Shown one piece after another: positions 10,172-19,567 of a stretch of 64,000 nucleotides of DNA; position 1 is the stretch's first letter; the number at the start of each line of letters is the position of its first letter. The notes beneath the pieces were generated by a model. That model searched no databases, was not told where the DNA came from, and was given only the letters and a program-made list of their open reading frames with translations. Where the stretch lies: assembly GCF_900116385.1 (NCBI RefSeq), contig NZ_FPCI01000001.1, positions 2,434,679 to 2,498,678 of the forward strand, read 5' to 3'. The position numbers and the translations under genes were made by a program. Source of the stretch: Pseudoxanthomonas sp. YR558 (lineage in GTDB: Bacteria > Pseudomonadota > Gammaproteobacteria > Xanthomonadales > Xanthomonadaceae).

Positions 10172-10524
10172 CACGGCGCTTTCGGTCGGCGTCGACGCCA
10201 CGGTAGCGGCAGGCCGAGCGCGAACAGGCCGAGAACGGCCGCGCGCTGCGACCACGAATCGGTGTGCGCCGACGCGGGCTCGCCACCGTCTTCGGATTCC
10301 AACGCCAACGCGCCCTCCGAGAGCCGCGCAACCAGCACGCGCGCCTCGTCGGCCTGATCGTGACGGACGCGCAGCTTCACGCCGCCCAGTGCCTGCCGCA
10401 TGTACCAGTCATTGATCGCCTGGTGCTCGTCGGCCAAGTAGGCGTCGAAACCTTCGGCGACCAACCGCCCATGCACGATGCGGGCTTCAAGCGGATCGAG
10501 AAAACTGACGACGGTGACGAACAT
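10171..10524 (-). CDS. DUF2007 putative signal-transducing domain protein
   Basis: A 117-residue protein. The N-terminal two-thirds resembles the DUF2007 family: VVSFLDPLEARIVHGRLVAE, then an AINDWYMRQALGGVKLRV stretch and a pair DQADEARVLV. A short hydrophobic segment near the C-terminus (AAVLGLFALGLPLPW) may be a membrane helix followed by basic residues. It lies 2 bases downstream of the S46 peptidase gene and overlaps the next small gene, so it is probably in one transcript with both. No biochemical role is known for this family. Confidence 0.7.
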   Translation of the reverse strand: MFVTVVSFLDPLEARIVHGRLVAEGFDAYLADEHQAINDWYMRQALGGVKLRVRHDQADEARVLVARLSEGALALESEDGGEPASAHTDSWSQRAAVLGLFALGLPLPWRRRRPKAP

Positions 10525-10526
10525 GG

Positions 10527-12671
10527 TCAGCGCGTAGCACCCATTTCCTTCAGCAGGTGCGGCGCCGGATAGACCTTGCCCATCAGCCAGCGCAGGTAGC
10601 GCATGTCCACGTGCACCGCGCGCTTGTAGCGAGGGTCGAACATCCAGCTGGCACTGACGGATTCCCAGTTGCTGTCGAAGTTCAGGCCGATCAGTTCACC
10701 GCGCGCATTGAGCACGGGAGAACCGGAGTTGCCGCCGGTCGTGTCCAGGTTGGTGAGGAAGTTGACCGTCTGCGTCTTCAGCGCGGGATCCTCGGTGCCG
10801 GCGAAATCGCCTTTGGCGATGGCATCGAGCAGCGGCTTCGGCGCGTCGAACGGCACCTGGCCGGTGTTCTTCTCGACGATGCCGGCCACCGTCGTCACCG
10901 GCGTGTACTGCACGCCGTCGCGCGGCGAGAAGCCGTCGACCTTGCCGAAGCTGACCCGAAGCGTACCGTTGGCGTCCGGATAAAGGGCGCGCCCCTGCTG
11001 CTTGCGCCATGCGAACAGCACGCGCATGTAGGCCGGGCGCAGCCGCAATTGTTCGCCTTCACGTGTCTTGCGCTCTTGCTCCAGCGCCAACTGCACGGGT
11101 ACCAGCGCCGCCGCCAGGTCGATCAGGGGATCGGCAGCCAGCGGTTTGCCCTCGCGCGCCGCCGCGAAGCGCGACAGGCGCTCGGCCTCGTCGCCGAGCT
11201 CCGTTCCCGCATACAGCACATCCAATGCCTTCTTGAGCGAAGCGGGCGTGCGACCGAAGGCCGCATCGAAGCCCGGCAGGCGCTGCGCGTCCGGCAACTG
11301 CTGGTAGCGCGTCAGCAGGACCGTCAGCAGCGCTTTCTCCACGTCAGGGGAATAACGGCGCTGCACCTGCTTCAAGACACCTTCGATCAACGCATGGTCG
11401 CGCGTCTGGTAGCCGCTCTCGCGCTCGGCGTCCGGCTTGGCCGATTCCAGCCGCAAGCGTTCCAGCGTGATCGCGCTGCGCATCAGTTGCGACTGCGAAC
11501 CGAACAGCGACAGCAGCAGCTCGCGTTCGCGCACCGCCGATCCGCCGGCGATCGAGGCAGCGAGTGCATCGATGTCCGCCCGTTCCTTCGCTGCCGCGTC
11601 GGTCGCCAGCATGCCGCGCTCGTCCTCGGCACGGACGCGCACGGCATCGCTGCGGCGCAGGCCTTCCAATTCGCCAGCAGCACGCTTGCGGTTGTTCTTC
11701 AGCGATTGCAGCTGCGCCGCATAGCGCGTCTTCGCGTCGGCATCCTGCTTGCCGGCCGCTTCGATCACGTCGATGAGCTGGTCGAACACCGCCACGCGCG
11801 CGGGCAGCGTCCAGTTGATCTGTTCATCGAACTCGGCCGCCGTGCGGTGCCGGTAGGTGACGCCCGGATAGCCGGCGAGCATGGCGTAGTCGCCCGCCTT
11901 CGGTCCGTCCTTCGCCAGCGCCAGGTGCGCCGGCGCGCGGTAGGGCACGTTGTCGGCGCTATAGGCGGCGGGTTTTCCGTCCTTGCCCACGTAGGCGCGC
12001 AGCAGGGTGAAGTCGCCGGTGTGGCGCGGCCACATGAAGTTGTCGATCTCGTCGCCGTAGTTGCCGATCGCGCGGGGTGGCGCATACACCAGACGGATGT
12101 CGCGCAACTCGAGCTGCTTGATGCGGTAGAAATCCGTGCCGTAGTACATGTTCGCCACGCTGCAGCGGACGCCGGATTCCCGTTCGCAGTCGGCGACGAT
12201 CGCCTTGCTGGCGCGGTCGATGGCATCGAAGTAGGCGCGTCCGGTCTTGCCGCTCGCGTCCTTCAGCACCGCGTCGGTCACCTTGTCGTAGCCCACCGTG
12301 ACCAGCACGCGGAAATCCGGATTGGCAGGCAGCTCGGCGCCGCGATCGGCCGCAATGAAGCCGTCATCGATCAGGTTGCGCTCCGGCTTGCTGTTGTACT
12401 GGATCACGCCGTACGCCACGTGGTGGTTCGTGAGCACCAATCCATCCGGCGAGACGAATGCGCCGGTGCCACCGCCGGCACGTACGACGGCACTCAAGGG
12501 CGCGGCGGTGACGTCCGCCAGCGTCTTCGGGTCGCCCTTGAAACCGGCCTCGCGTAGCGGTTTGGCCAGTTGCGGCAGCTGCGACGGCATCCACATGCCT
12601 TCATCGGCATGCGCGGGCAGGGCGAGGGCGACGCCCAGGGCGAGGGCGGAAGTCGAAAGTCGGCGGCGCAT
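10527..12671 (-). CDS. S46-family dipeptidyl peptidase (DPP7/DPP11-like)
   Basis: A 714-residue periplasmic serine exopeptidase that should release dipeptides from oligopeptide N-termini. A signal peptide ends at PAHA (residue 22) and is followed by DEGMWMPSQLPQL, typical of S46. Catalytic elements visible: VLTNHHVAYG (His at 83/84), the DNFMWPRHTGDF block (Asp about 220) and GGNSGSPV (Ser649). The residue 18 positions after the catalytic Ser, which in DPP7 is Gly and in DPP11 is Arg and sets substrate choice, is Ser here (NFDSNW). Start: ATG at 12671, because upstream in-frame codons encode an arginine-rich non-homologous extension overlapping the next gene's 3' end. Family members are known from Pseudoxanthomonas. 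Confidence 0.92.
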   Translation of the reverse strand: MRRRLSTSALALGVALALPAHADEGMWMPSQLPQLAKPLREAGFKGDPKTLADVTAAPLSAVVRAGGGTGAFVSPDGLVLTNHHVAYGVIQYNSKPERNLIDDGFIAADRGAELPANPDFRVLVTVGYDKVTDAVLKDASGKTGRAYFDAIDRASKAIVADCERESGVRCSVANMYYGTDFYRIKQLELRDIRLVYAPPRAIGNYGDEIDNFMWPRHTGDFTLLRAYVGKDGKPAAYSADNVPYRAPAHLALAKDGPKAGDYAMLAGYPGVTYRHRTAAEFDEQINWTLPARVAVFDQLIDVIEAAGKQDADAKTRYAAQLQSLKNNRKRAAGELEGLRRSDAVRVRAEDERGMLATDAAAKERADIDALAASIAGGSAVRERELLLSLFGSQSQLMRSAITLERLRLESAKPDAERESGYQTRDHALIEGVLKQVQRRYSPDVEKALLTVLLTRYQQLPDAQRLPGFDAAFGRTPASLKKALDVLYAGTELGDEAERLSRFAAAREGKPLAADPLIDLAAALVPVQLALEQERKTREGEQLRLRPAYMRVLFAWRKQQGRALYPDANGTLRVSFGKVDGFSPRDGVQYTPVTTVAGIVEKNTGQVPFDAPKPLLDAIAKGDFAGTEDPALKTQTVNFLTNLDTTGGNSGSPVLNARGELIGLNFDSNWESVSASWMFDPRYKRAVHVDMRYLRWLMGKVYPAPHLLKEMGATR

Positions 12672-12742
12672 CGGCAGGGTCCACGGAAACAGGTCGTGAC
12701 GATAACGATCCATCCGTGGCGCGGCAAATGCCGCGTCGCAGG

Positions 12743-13813
12743 TCAGGACAGGAGCGGTGTCGGCACGCCGAGGAAGCGGCCCAGCCGCGCGGCGGCCTTC
12801 GCGATCCCGGCGAGCTCCTTGTCCTGCAAGGCCCGGAACGGCGAAAGCCGGAGGCCACCGCGCGCGTCGGCTTCGCGCCTCCACGTGCCAACGACTCTGC
12901 CCTCCACGATGATGGTGGGGCTGACCAGGCCATTGATGCCGATCACGCGGCGCAAGTACGCGTTGTCCACGACGGGCGCGCGATCGCGATAGCCGATGAC
13001 GTACTCGTCGAATGCCGGCAACAGGCGGATCGCGTGCGCGCTGCGCGTCGCGGGCAATGCAGGTGCATGCCACAGCGTGTCGTCGTCGTTCGGCTCGCGC
13101 TGGAGCTGCGAAGCCGCCACATCCAGTGCCCGCTTCGCATCCTTCTGGGTCAGGCCAGACCACCATGCGAGATCCGCCGCCGTCGCGGGCGCATGGCCTT
13201 GCAGATAGCGCAGGGCGAGGCGTTGCAGGGCTTCGTCGCGGTCCAGCGATGCGGCGGCGGGAATCCAGGCGTCGAGCCAGACGAATGTCGGTTGCCGTCC
13301 TTCACGGGGCCCTTGGCAGATCAACCCTTCCTGCGCCATCCAGCCCAGGACGTGCAAGCCACGCTGGCCGCCGCTGTCCACGCCGATCGCATCCAGGCGC
13401 GCGTACAGATCGCCGCGTTTGACGGGTCGGCCGTGCGACAGCGTCGCTTCTAGTGCGCGTCTGCAGCGTCCGAGCGTTTCGGCATCGAGTCCATGGTCGC
13501 GGGCGATGCGCGCGGCATTGGCGGCCTGCACGCGCGGTGCCATCAGCGCCACCATCCAGCGCACGTCCTCACGCGCGAGCCAGTGAAGGGTGCCGCGCAT
13601 TGGCCACGTGCGTACGATCTCGCCGCGTGCGATCGCCGCTTCTACCGTCGCCAGCGTCGCGCCCGCGGTGCGCAGACCGATCGCCCACAGCGAGGCGGCG
13701 TAGTCCTGTGCCTGCATGGCGCCGAGATGGCCGACCGCGGCAGCAACCGTGTCGGCGATCGGCGTGGCGATGCCCTGCCGCTGCAAACGATGCCGGCGCA
13801 GCGCCGCGGTCAT
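12743..13813 (-). CDS. Winged-helix DNA-binding protein, AlkZ/YcaQ-like (HTH_42)
   Basis: A 356-residue protein of the HTH_42 family, which includes the DNA glycosylases AlkZ and YcaQ that unhook interstrand crosslinks. The hallmark GAMQAQDYAASLWAIGLR carries the QxQ motif (Gln34, Gln36) that is catalytic in AlkZ; the VRTWPMRGTLHWL block is also family-typical. The C-terminal part includes LLPAFDEYVIGYRDR, common in this family. The ATG at 13813 avoids overlap with tamB; a longer in-frame start at 13867 would overlap it by 32 bases. It lies 22 bases after tamB on the same strand and may be co-transcribed. Glycosylase activity is an inference from the QxQ motif. Confidence 0.8.
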   Translation of the reverse strand: MTAALRRHRLQRQGIATPIADTVAAAVGHLGAMQAQDYAASLWAIGLRTAGATLATVEAAIARGEIVRTWPMRGTLHWLAREDVRWMVALMAPRVQAANAARIARDHGLDAETLGRCRRALEATLSHGRPVKRGDLYARLDAIGVDSGGQRGLHVLGWMAQEGLICQGPREGRQPTFVWLDAWIPAAASLDRDEALQRLALRYLQGHAPATAADLAWWSGLTQKDAKRALDVAASQLQREPNDDDTLWHAPALPATRSAHAIRLLPAFDEYVIGYRDRAPVVDNAYLRRVIGINGLVSPTIIVEGRVVGTWRREADARGGLRLSPFRALQDKELAGIAKAAARLGRFLGVPTPLLS

Positions 13814-13835
13814 CGGGATGCGCGGCCGTGGCGCA

Positions 13836-16800
13836 CTATTTTTCCTTGCGCCAGTTGACCGAGCCACGCGTCTCGGTGGTGCTGGATTCGATTTCCACGT
13901 CGAAGCCTTTGCGCAGCAGGTACTTCAGCGTGACCGCGGAGCCGGAGCCGATCATCGATACGCCGTAACTCACGTACAGCTTGGGCGAGAGGTACTTGCC
14001 CACGCCGAACACGGAGCCGCCCAGTGTGCGCGATTCCAGCACGCCGGCATCGTCCAGGCCGATCTTCGCGCCGAGCTGCGAGGCCAGCAGGCCCGCGCCC
14101 GCGCCCAGTGCAGAAGACGCCGCATTGATGCGCTGGCTTTCGTCGCTGCTCGCCGTGTTGAGCGAGCGGCCGAGCACCAGGTAGGCGAGCGCTTCGGATT
14201 CGGACATCGCGGGGTTGGACCACACGCGCGCACGTGGCTGGCTGGCGCGGCCGGTCACGTCGATGCCGGCGGTGACGCTGGCGCTGACGACCTCGCGCTC
14301 GGCGCGGATGTTGATGCGCGGGTCCGAGACCGCGTTGTTGCTCCAGGTCAGTTCGCCGCGGGTGATGCGCAGCTTCTGTCCATACGCTTCGTAGCGGCCG
14401 TCCACGTCGAGGCGACCGGTGGCGAGCATTTCGCGGCCGGGCTGCGAACGCACGTGCAGCGTGCCGGCGAGCGTGCCCTCCAGTCCGTATCCCTTGAGGT
14501 TGACCTCCGGGCCGACCTTGAGCGCGAGGTCCAGATCCAGGCGCGAACTCGGCGCGCGTTCGGGATCGGCCGGGTCCAGCACGACGACGTCTTCGGAAGC
14601 GGACACGCCGTCGTCCAGTTTCTCCACGTCGATCGTGGCGGACGGCACGCCGACCTCGCCGCGTACCTGGATGGTGTTGTCGGCGAAGCCCACCTGCAGG
14701 TTGGGCGAGGCGACCGCGCGCAGGTCCGTGGTGTCGGCGACCAGTACGTTCTCGCCACGCACCTGGAACTGCAGCGGCGTGGTGTCGTTGTTCCAGCCCA
14801 GCGTGCCGGCGACGTTCAACACGCCCCCGGTGCCGGTACCGCCGGTGGACGACACGGTCTTCATGCTGCCTTCGATGCGCGCGCTGCCATCGGACAGGGC
14901 GACCATGTCGGCGCTGCCGTCGGTAAGCGAGACGCCCAGCGCCGGCAGTTCGCCGGTGAATTCGGTAAGCGTGGCTTCGCCGCTCAGCAGCGGATGTCCG
15001 CGTGCGCCGGCCACGCCGATATGGCCGGCCAGCTTGCCGCGCGGCCGCACCAGATCCGGCGAGAACAGTTCCATCCAGAACAGGCGCGAGTTGTGGAAGT
15101 AGAGATCGCCCTTCAGCGGCGCGAACGCATCCCAGCCGGTGTTGAACGTCGCATCGACGTAACCATCACCCTTGAAGCCGGTGCCCAGGCGGCCCTGGAT
15201 GCGCTGCGGGGTGAACTCCGCGTCGAAGGTGAAGTTGTCGTAGCGGATGATCTCGCCGCGCGCGCTGGTGCCCATCTTCAGGCCGCCATCGAGCGAGGCC
15301 AGGTGCACTTCGCCCTGCCACGCGTTGCCAGCGGGGCGCAGCGATGCATCGAGAGTGAACTCGCCGCGCAGCGTCAACGGACGGCCGTTGTTCGGCGGCA
15401 GCCACGGCTGCACGAGCGCCAGCGACAGCGCTTCGCCACGCACTTTCAGGCCCTCACGCGGCCAGTTGGCGATGGCGCACAGCGCGCCGCCGATATCGGA
15501 GCCCAGGCAGCTCTCGGACAGCGTCCACGCAGCACCGTTCTGCGCGAAACGCGCGGGCTGCCGCAGCGTCCAGGGATTGCCCTTAGATGGCGCGATGCGC
15601 AGCGCATCCAGCGTGCCCTGCCAGTTGGCGCCGCGCTTCTGCGCACTGCCGGCCAGCGCCACCGCGCCCATCGCGTTGCGTGCATCGCCGTCGAAGCGCA
15701 GGTCTTCCACCGCACCGCGCGCATGGAGTTGCACGCTGTCCAGCACGGTACCCACATCCACGGCGCTGCCTTGCAGGGCGAGTTCGCCATTGCCGTTGCG
15801 CCAGGGCAGCCGGCCGCGCAGGCTGACCTGTCCTGCGCTCCAGTCGTTCCAGCGCAGATTCTCGCCGCCGAGGTCGGCGTCGATGTTCGGTGCGGCCCGC
15901 GCACCCGTCAGTTTCAGCGTGCCGGCCAGCGTGCCGCTGGCTTCAGGCAGCAGGTCCGCGAGGTTGAGCGGACGGAACGTCGCATCGACGTCCACCGTAT
16001 CGCTGACTTTGCCCTTCGCGGCGACGCGGCTGCCGCCGAGCGACAGGTCCAGTTCGCCCTGGCCCGCGTTGCCGTCGAGGGCGAACTTGCCGCGCGCATC
16101 GAGCGCACGATCGCGCAGGCGGCCGCCCAGCTTCGGGACGTCCAGCGTGCCCTGGAACTGACCATCCTCGCGCTGCCGTCCTTTCGAGGCGAGCTGGCCG
16201 GAAACGTTGCCGTTCCAACCCGCCGCGAAATATCCAGGATCGAACCCGGCCAGCGTGGCCTGCACGTCCCAGTCGAGCGCGGGCGCCCAGCCGACGGTGC
16301 CGGTGGCATCGAGCGTGCCGGTCGGCATGGTGGCCCGCAGCTTTTCCAGTTGCACGCGCTCCGCGTTGCCACGGCCGTCGAACTCCAGCACGGCGCTGTC
16401 GTCGCCGCGCGTCAGCGTGGCCTTGCCGATCGCGGCCCAGGCCTCGAGCTTGCCCGCCAGACCGAAGTCGCCCTCAGCGCCGATCGTGCTGTCCGCGTCG
16501 GTGCCCCAGCGCAGGCCGCGTGCATTCACCGCGAACCGGAACTCGGGGTTCTCCGGCACGGTGAAATCCGCGCGTCCGCGCAGCGCGGCGTAGCCGTCGA
16601 ACGCACGGATCGCGAGCGGTTCGACCGTGAGTACTTCGCCATCGATGCGTGCGTGCGACGGTTCGATCACCACCGCGATGTCGCCCTGCTGCACCGTACC
16701 CTGCAGGTCCGCGGCGCCACCGGCACCCTTGGCGACCAGGTCGAAGGCCACCGGCGTGCCGTCGTCCATCACGCCCAGCAGCGACAGGTCGAGCGCTTCG

Positions 16801-17669
16801 GTTTTCGCGGCGAAGTTCCAGGTCGGTTTCGTCTCGCCACGCAGCGTGAGCGTCGCGCGCACCGGCGCGGGCGCGGCGCCGGCCAGGCCGACGTTCATGC
16901 GCGCACGATTGCCGCGCGCCACCAGTCCGAGGCGTGCGGGCGTGCGGCCGGCCGCAGCGGGAAACACGCCGCTGGCGGTCAGGTCGGTCTCGTAGTTGTC
17001 GCGCGGCGCGTAGGCGCCATGCACGCCGAACGCGCCACGGTCGCTGGCGATGGCCAGCTTCTCCGCATGCACGTAGCCGTTGCCGATGTCGATGCCACCT
17101 GTGGCGCGCGCGATGTCGATGACGGGTTGGCCGCTTTGCCGGATCAGGAAGCGGTCGATCTCCAGTCGGTCGGCCTGGATCGCGAGCGGCATCTCGATCT
17201 GCGGCAGCAGGTCGGGCCAGTGCGGCAGTTCGAAAGGCTCTTCGCTCTCGGGGATGTCGAGCATCGCGCCGCGCACGCGCAGCACGTCCAGGCGCAAACG
17301 CTTGCCGAGCAGGGGCCGCAGGTCCGGTTCGAGGTAGACCTCGTCGGCGGTGAAGCGGATCGTGTCCCAGCGGAAGTCGACGCCCCGCAGCGTCAACGGG
17401 CCGGCGATGGGGCCGTCCACTTCCTTGTAGGTCAGCGATGCGTCCGCCGGCAGGCGCGCCTGGATCTGCGCAAGCAACACATCGCGGCCGGCCACCGTCT
17501 GCAGCAGCCAGTACAGGCCGATGCACAGCAGCACCAGCAATACGCCGCTGCCGATCGCGCTGCGGATCGCCAGCGTGCGCATGCGGGCCCTGCGGCGCGC
17601 GCGCAGTTCGGCGATGCGCGCGTCGCGCTCTTCGGGCGTGAGGTTATCGGGGACGCGCGGCTTCCTCAC
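13836..17669 (-). CDS. tamB: Translocation and assembly module subunit TamB
   Basis: A 1277-residue protein, close in length to E. coli TamB (about 1260). One N-terminal signal-anchor helix (about 33-58) follows a basic cytoplasmic segment; the rest is a long periplasmic beta-rich bridge with repeated 'G-x-L/V-x-G' strands, and the C-terminal DUF490 domain ends in YVSYGVSMIGSGSAVTLKYL. TamB bridges the periplasm to TamA and helps insert outer-membrane proteins or move phospholipids. Its start overlaps the tamA stop by 4 bases (ATGA), the expected tamA-tamB operon. Confidence 0.95.
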   Translation of the reverse strand: MRKPRVPDNLTPEERDARIAELRARRRARMRTLAIRSAIGSGVLLVLLCIGLYWLLQTVAGRDVLLAQIQARLPADASLTYKEVDGPIAGPLTLRGVDFRWDTIRFTADEVYLEPDLRPLLGKRLRLDVLRVRGAMLDIPESEEPFELPHWPDLLPQIEMPLAIQADRLEIDRFLIRQSGQPVIDIARATGGIDIGNGYVHAEKLAIASDRGAFGVHGAYAPRDNYETDLTASGVFPAAAGRTPARLGLVARGNRARMNVGLAGAAPAPVRATLTLRGETKPTWNFAAKTEALDLSLLGVMDDGTPVAFDLVAKGAGGAADLQGTVQQGDIAVVIEPSHARIDGEVLTVEPLAIRAFDGYAALRGRADFTVPENPEFRFAVNARGLRWGTDADSTIGAEGDFGLAGKLEAWAAIGKATLTRGDDSAVLEFDGRGNAERVQLEKLRATMPTGTLDATGTVGWAPALDWDVQATLAGFDPGYFAAGWNGNVSGQLASKGRQREDGQFQGTLDVPKLGGRLRDRALDARGKFALDGNAGQGELDLSLGGSRVAAKGKVSDTVDVDATFRPLNLADLLPEASGTLAGTLKLTGARAAPNIDADLGGENLRWNDWSAGQVSLRGRLPWRNGNGELALQGSAVDVGTVLDSVQLHARGAVEDLRFDGDARNAMGAVALAGSAQKRGANWQGTLDALRIAPSKGNPWTLRQPARFAQNGAAWTLSESCLGSDIGGALCAIANWPREGLKVRGEALSLALVQPWLPPNNGRPLTLRGEFTLDASLRPAGNAWQGEVHLASLDGGLKMGTSARGEIIRYDNFTFDAEFTPQRIQGRLGTGFKGDGYVDATFNTGWDAFAPLKGDLYFHNSRLFWMELFSPDLVRPRGKLAGHIGVAGARGHPLLSGEATLTEFTGELPALGVSLTDGSADMVALSDGSARIEGSMKTVSSTGGTGTGGVLNVAGTLGWNNDTTPLQFQVRGENVLVADTTDLRAVASPNLQVGFADNTIQVRGEVGVPSATIDVEKLDDGVSASEDVVVLDPADPERAPSSRLDLDLALKVGPEVNLKGYGLEGTLAGTLHVRSQPGREMLATGRLDVDGRYEAYGQKLRITRGELTWSNNAVSDPRINIRAEREVVSASVTAGIDVTGRASQPRARVWSNPAMSESEALAYLVLGRSLNTASSDESQRINAASSALGAGAGLLASQLGAKIGLDDAGVLESRTLGGSVFGVGKYLSPKLYVSYGVSMIGSGSAVTLKYLLRKGFDVEIESSTTETRGSVNWRKEK

Positions 17670-19450
17670 AGGTCCGTCCCGATGTTGAGGTAGATCTGGA
17701 AGCTGGAATCCGGGTCATCCAGGCCGTGCGCGATGTCGAGCCGCACCGGTCCCACCGGCGAGCGCCAGCGCAGGCCGATGCCCACGCCGGTGCTGAGCTG
17801 CGGGCGGGTGCCGTCGAACGCACTGCCGGTATCCACGAACACGGCACCGCCGTAAGGGCCGCCCTTCGGATAGAACTCGTACTCCACGCTGCTGGTGAGC
17901 ACGTTCTTCGCGCCCAACGCGTAGTCGCCGCGGCGGGGGCCGACTTCACGAAACGCGTAGCCGCGGATGCTGCGGTCGCCGCCGGCGAAGAAGCGCAGCG
18001 ACGGCGGCATCGCCACCAGCGAGCTGGTGAAGGTGTGGCCGTACTCGCCGCGCACGATCAGCGCGCTGTTGGTCTTGTACTGCTGCGACCAGCGCGCGCG
18101 CATGTGGAATTGCAGGAAGTTGGCGTCGGAGCCCGCGCCTTCCACGCCGCCACGCAACAGGATGGAGCCAGCGAGCTGGTCGGGCCGGTTCGAGCCGACC
18201 GGCGAATTGGTGTAGTCCGCGCGCAACGAGGGGTAGGTGAACGTCGCGTACTCCACGGTGGTGTCGGGCAGGCCGGTGACGGGATCGTCCTCGACATAGC
18301 GCCAGCGTTCGCGCAAGGCGTGCAGCGACGCGACCGCAGTCCAGTCCTCGCTGACTTGGCCGCTGCGGCTGCCGGTGAACTCGACATGACGCAGGTCGAT
18401 GTAATCGGTCTGTTCGTCGCTGGCTTGCACGCCAACGGTGAACCAGCCGTCGAGCCACTTGAACGCGGGGATGCGGTACTGCGTCAGCAGCGTCTTGCGC
18501 TTCTGCGCGTAGTCCAGGTGCGTCGACAACTTGTGGCCGCGCGAATTGACGTAGCGGCGGTCGAGGCCCAGGCGGATACCGGGGCCACTCTCGGTGCCGT
18601 AGCTGACGCCGGCGGTGTAGATGTCGCGCTTGGCCAGTTCGAGGTTGACGTCGATCGGCACGCGCCCGTCTTCGGCCTTGTCCGGGTTTGCCTGAATGTC
18701 GATGCTGGAGAAGTAGTCCAGCCCCACCAGCGATTCGCGCAGGCGGTCCAGCTTGCCCTGGTGGAAATAACTGCCTTCTTCCCAGTACACGAGCTTGTCG
18801 AGCAGGCCCTGGTCGAACTTGTTCTGGTGGAACGTGGTGGGGCCCATGTCGTAGCGGATGCCGCTGACCCAACCCAGCGCGATGTCGGCCGCGTGCTCCG
18901 CGCGCGTCACCTCCACCCGGCGATGGGTGAAGTCGGCGTCGAAATAGCCGCGATCGGCCAGGCGTCGCACGATGGCCAGCTTGCTGGCTTCGTAGGTGGT
19001 GTGGTCGAACACGTCGCCGACCTTCGGCGCGAACGCTTCCAGGTCTTCCTTCAGGTAGCGGTCGCCACCGCCGTCGCCTTCGATCGACAGGTCGCGCCGG
19101 CGCACGCGCACCGGCTCCCCCAGTGCCACCCGGACGGTCACGGTCAGGCGCTCGTCATCGGCGCCTTCGGTGCGGGGCGCATCGACGGTGATGTCGGGGG
19201 CGTAGTAGCCGAACGGCTCGAGCGCTTCGCGCGTTTCGGCGACGGCTTCGCCCAGCAGGTATTCCAGTCGCGATTCGCCCAGGCGGCTGCCGAGCGAGTC
19301 GTTGAGCGAGAGTGCCGCGTTGACGTTCTCGATCATCAGTTCGTCGTCGAGCCCTTCGATCCGGACCTTGTCGACGATGGCCGCAGCCCAGGCGGGGCCC
19401 GTGGCGGCAAGCATGCAGAGGACGGTGGCGAAGCGGGGGAGTCGTCGCAT
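17666..19450 (-). CDS. tamA: Translocation and assembly module subunit TamA (Omp85 family)
   Basis: A 594-residue outer-membrane protein; E. coli TamA has 577. Signal peptide ends near AWA (residue 22). The N-terminal half carries POTRA domains (for example YLKEDLEAFAPKVGDVFDH, YFDADFTHRRVEV), and the C-terminal half is the 16-strand Omp85 barrel, with GGDRSIRGYAFREVGP being the conserved VRGY/F-type loop motif and a terminal strand FQIYLNIGTDL. Translation is coupled to tamB through the overlapping ATGA. The upstream gene is glyS on the same strand, 117 bases away with a hairpin in between. Confidence 0.95.
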   Translation of the reverse strand: MRRLPRFATVLCMLAATGPAWAAAIVDKVRIEGLDDELMIENVNAALSLNDSLGSRLGESRLEYLLGEAVAETREALEPFGYYAPDITVDAPRTEGADDERLTVTVRVALGEPVRVRRRDLSIEGDGGGDRYLKEDLEAFAPKVGDVFDHTTYEASKLAIVRRLADRGYFDADFTHRRVEVTRAEHAADIALGWVSGIRYDMGPTTFHQNKFDQGLLDKLVYWEEGSYFHQGKLDRLRESLVGLDYFSSIDIQANPDKAEDGRVPIDVNLELAKRDIYTAGVSYGTESGPGIRLGLDRRYVNSRGHKLSTHLDYAQKRKTLLTQYRIPAFKWLDGWFTVGVQASDEQTDYIDLRHVEFTGSRSGQVSEDWTAVASLHALRERWRYVEDDPVTGLPDTTVEYATFTYPSLRADYTNSPVGSNRPDQLAGSILLRGGVEGAGSDANFLQFHMRARWSQQYKTNSALIVRGEYGHTFTSSLVAMPPSLRFFAGGDRSIRGYAFREVGPRRGDYALGAKNVLTSSVEYEFYPKGGPYGGAVFVDTGSAFDGTRPQLSTGVGIGLRWRSPVGPVRLDIAHGLDDPDSSFQIYLNIGTDL

Positions 19451-19532
19451 GCAGGCAGGATAACCGGTGCAGGTTAAACGCGGTGAACGAGCAGCGTGGC
19501 GACATCTGCGGTGCAGCCACGCCCGTTCATGT

Positions 19533-19559
19533 CACGCCGCCCGTGTCGCGGACGGCGTG
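19533..19559 (-). terminator. Stem-loop downstream of glyS
   Basis: CACGCCG and CGGCGTG can pair (7 bp, 13-base loop with some inner pairing) in the gap between the glyS stop and the tamA start. No U-tract follows, so a terminator role is only suggested by position. Confidence 0.3.
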
Positions 19560-19567
19560 GGCGTGGA

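Noticed and set aside
10557-12557. A 666-residue plus-strand frame opposite the S46 peptidase
   Set aside because: Shadow of the peptidase gene; no start signal or domain.
13716-17693. A 1325-residue open frame antisense to tamB
   Set aside because: High-GC antisense frame with arginine/alanine-rich composition and no recognisable domain; the minus strand has a full TamB.
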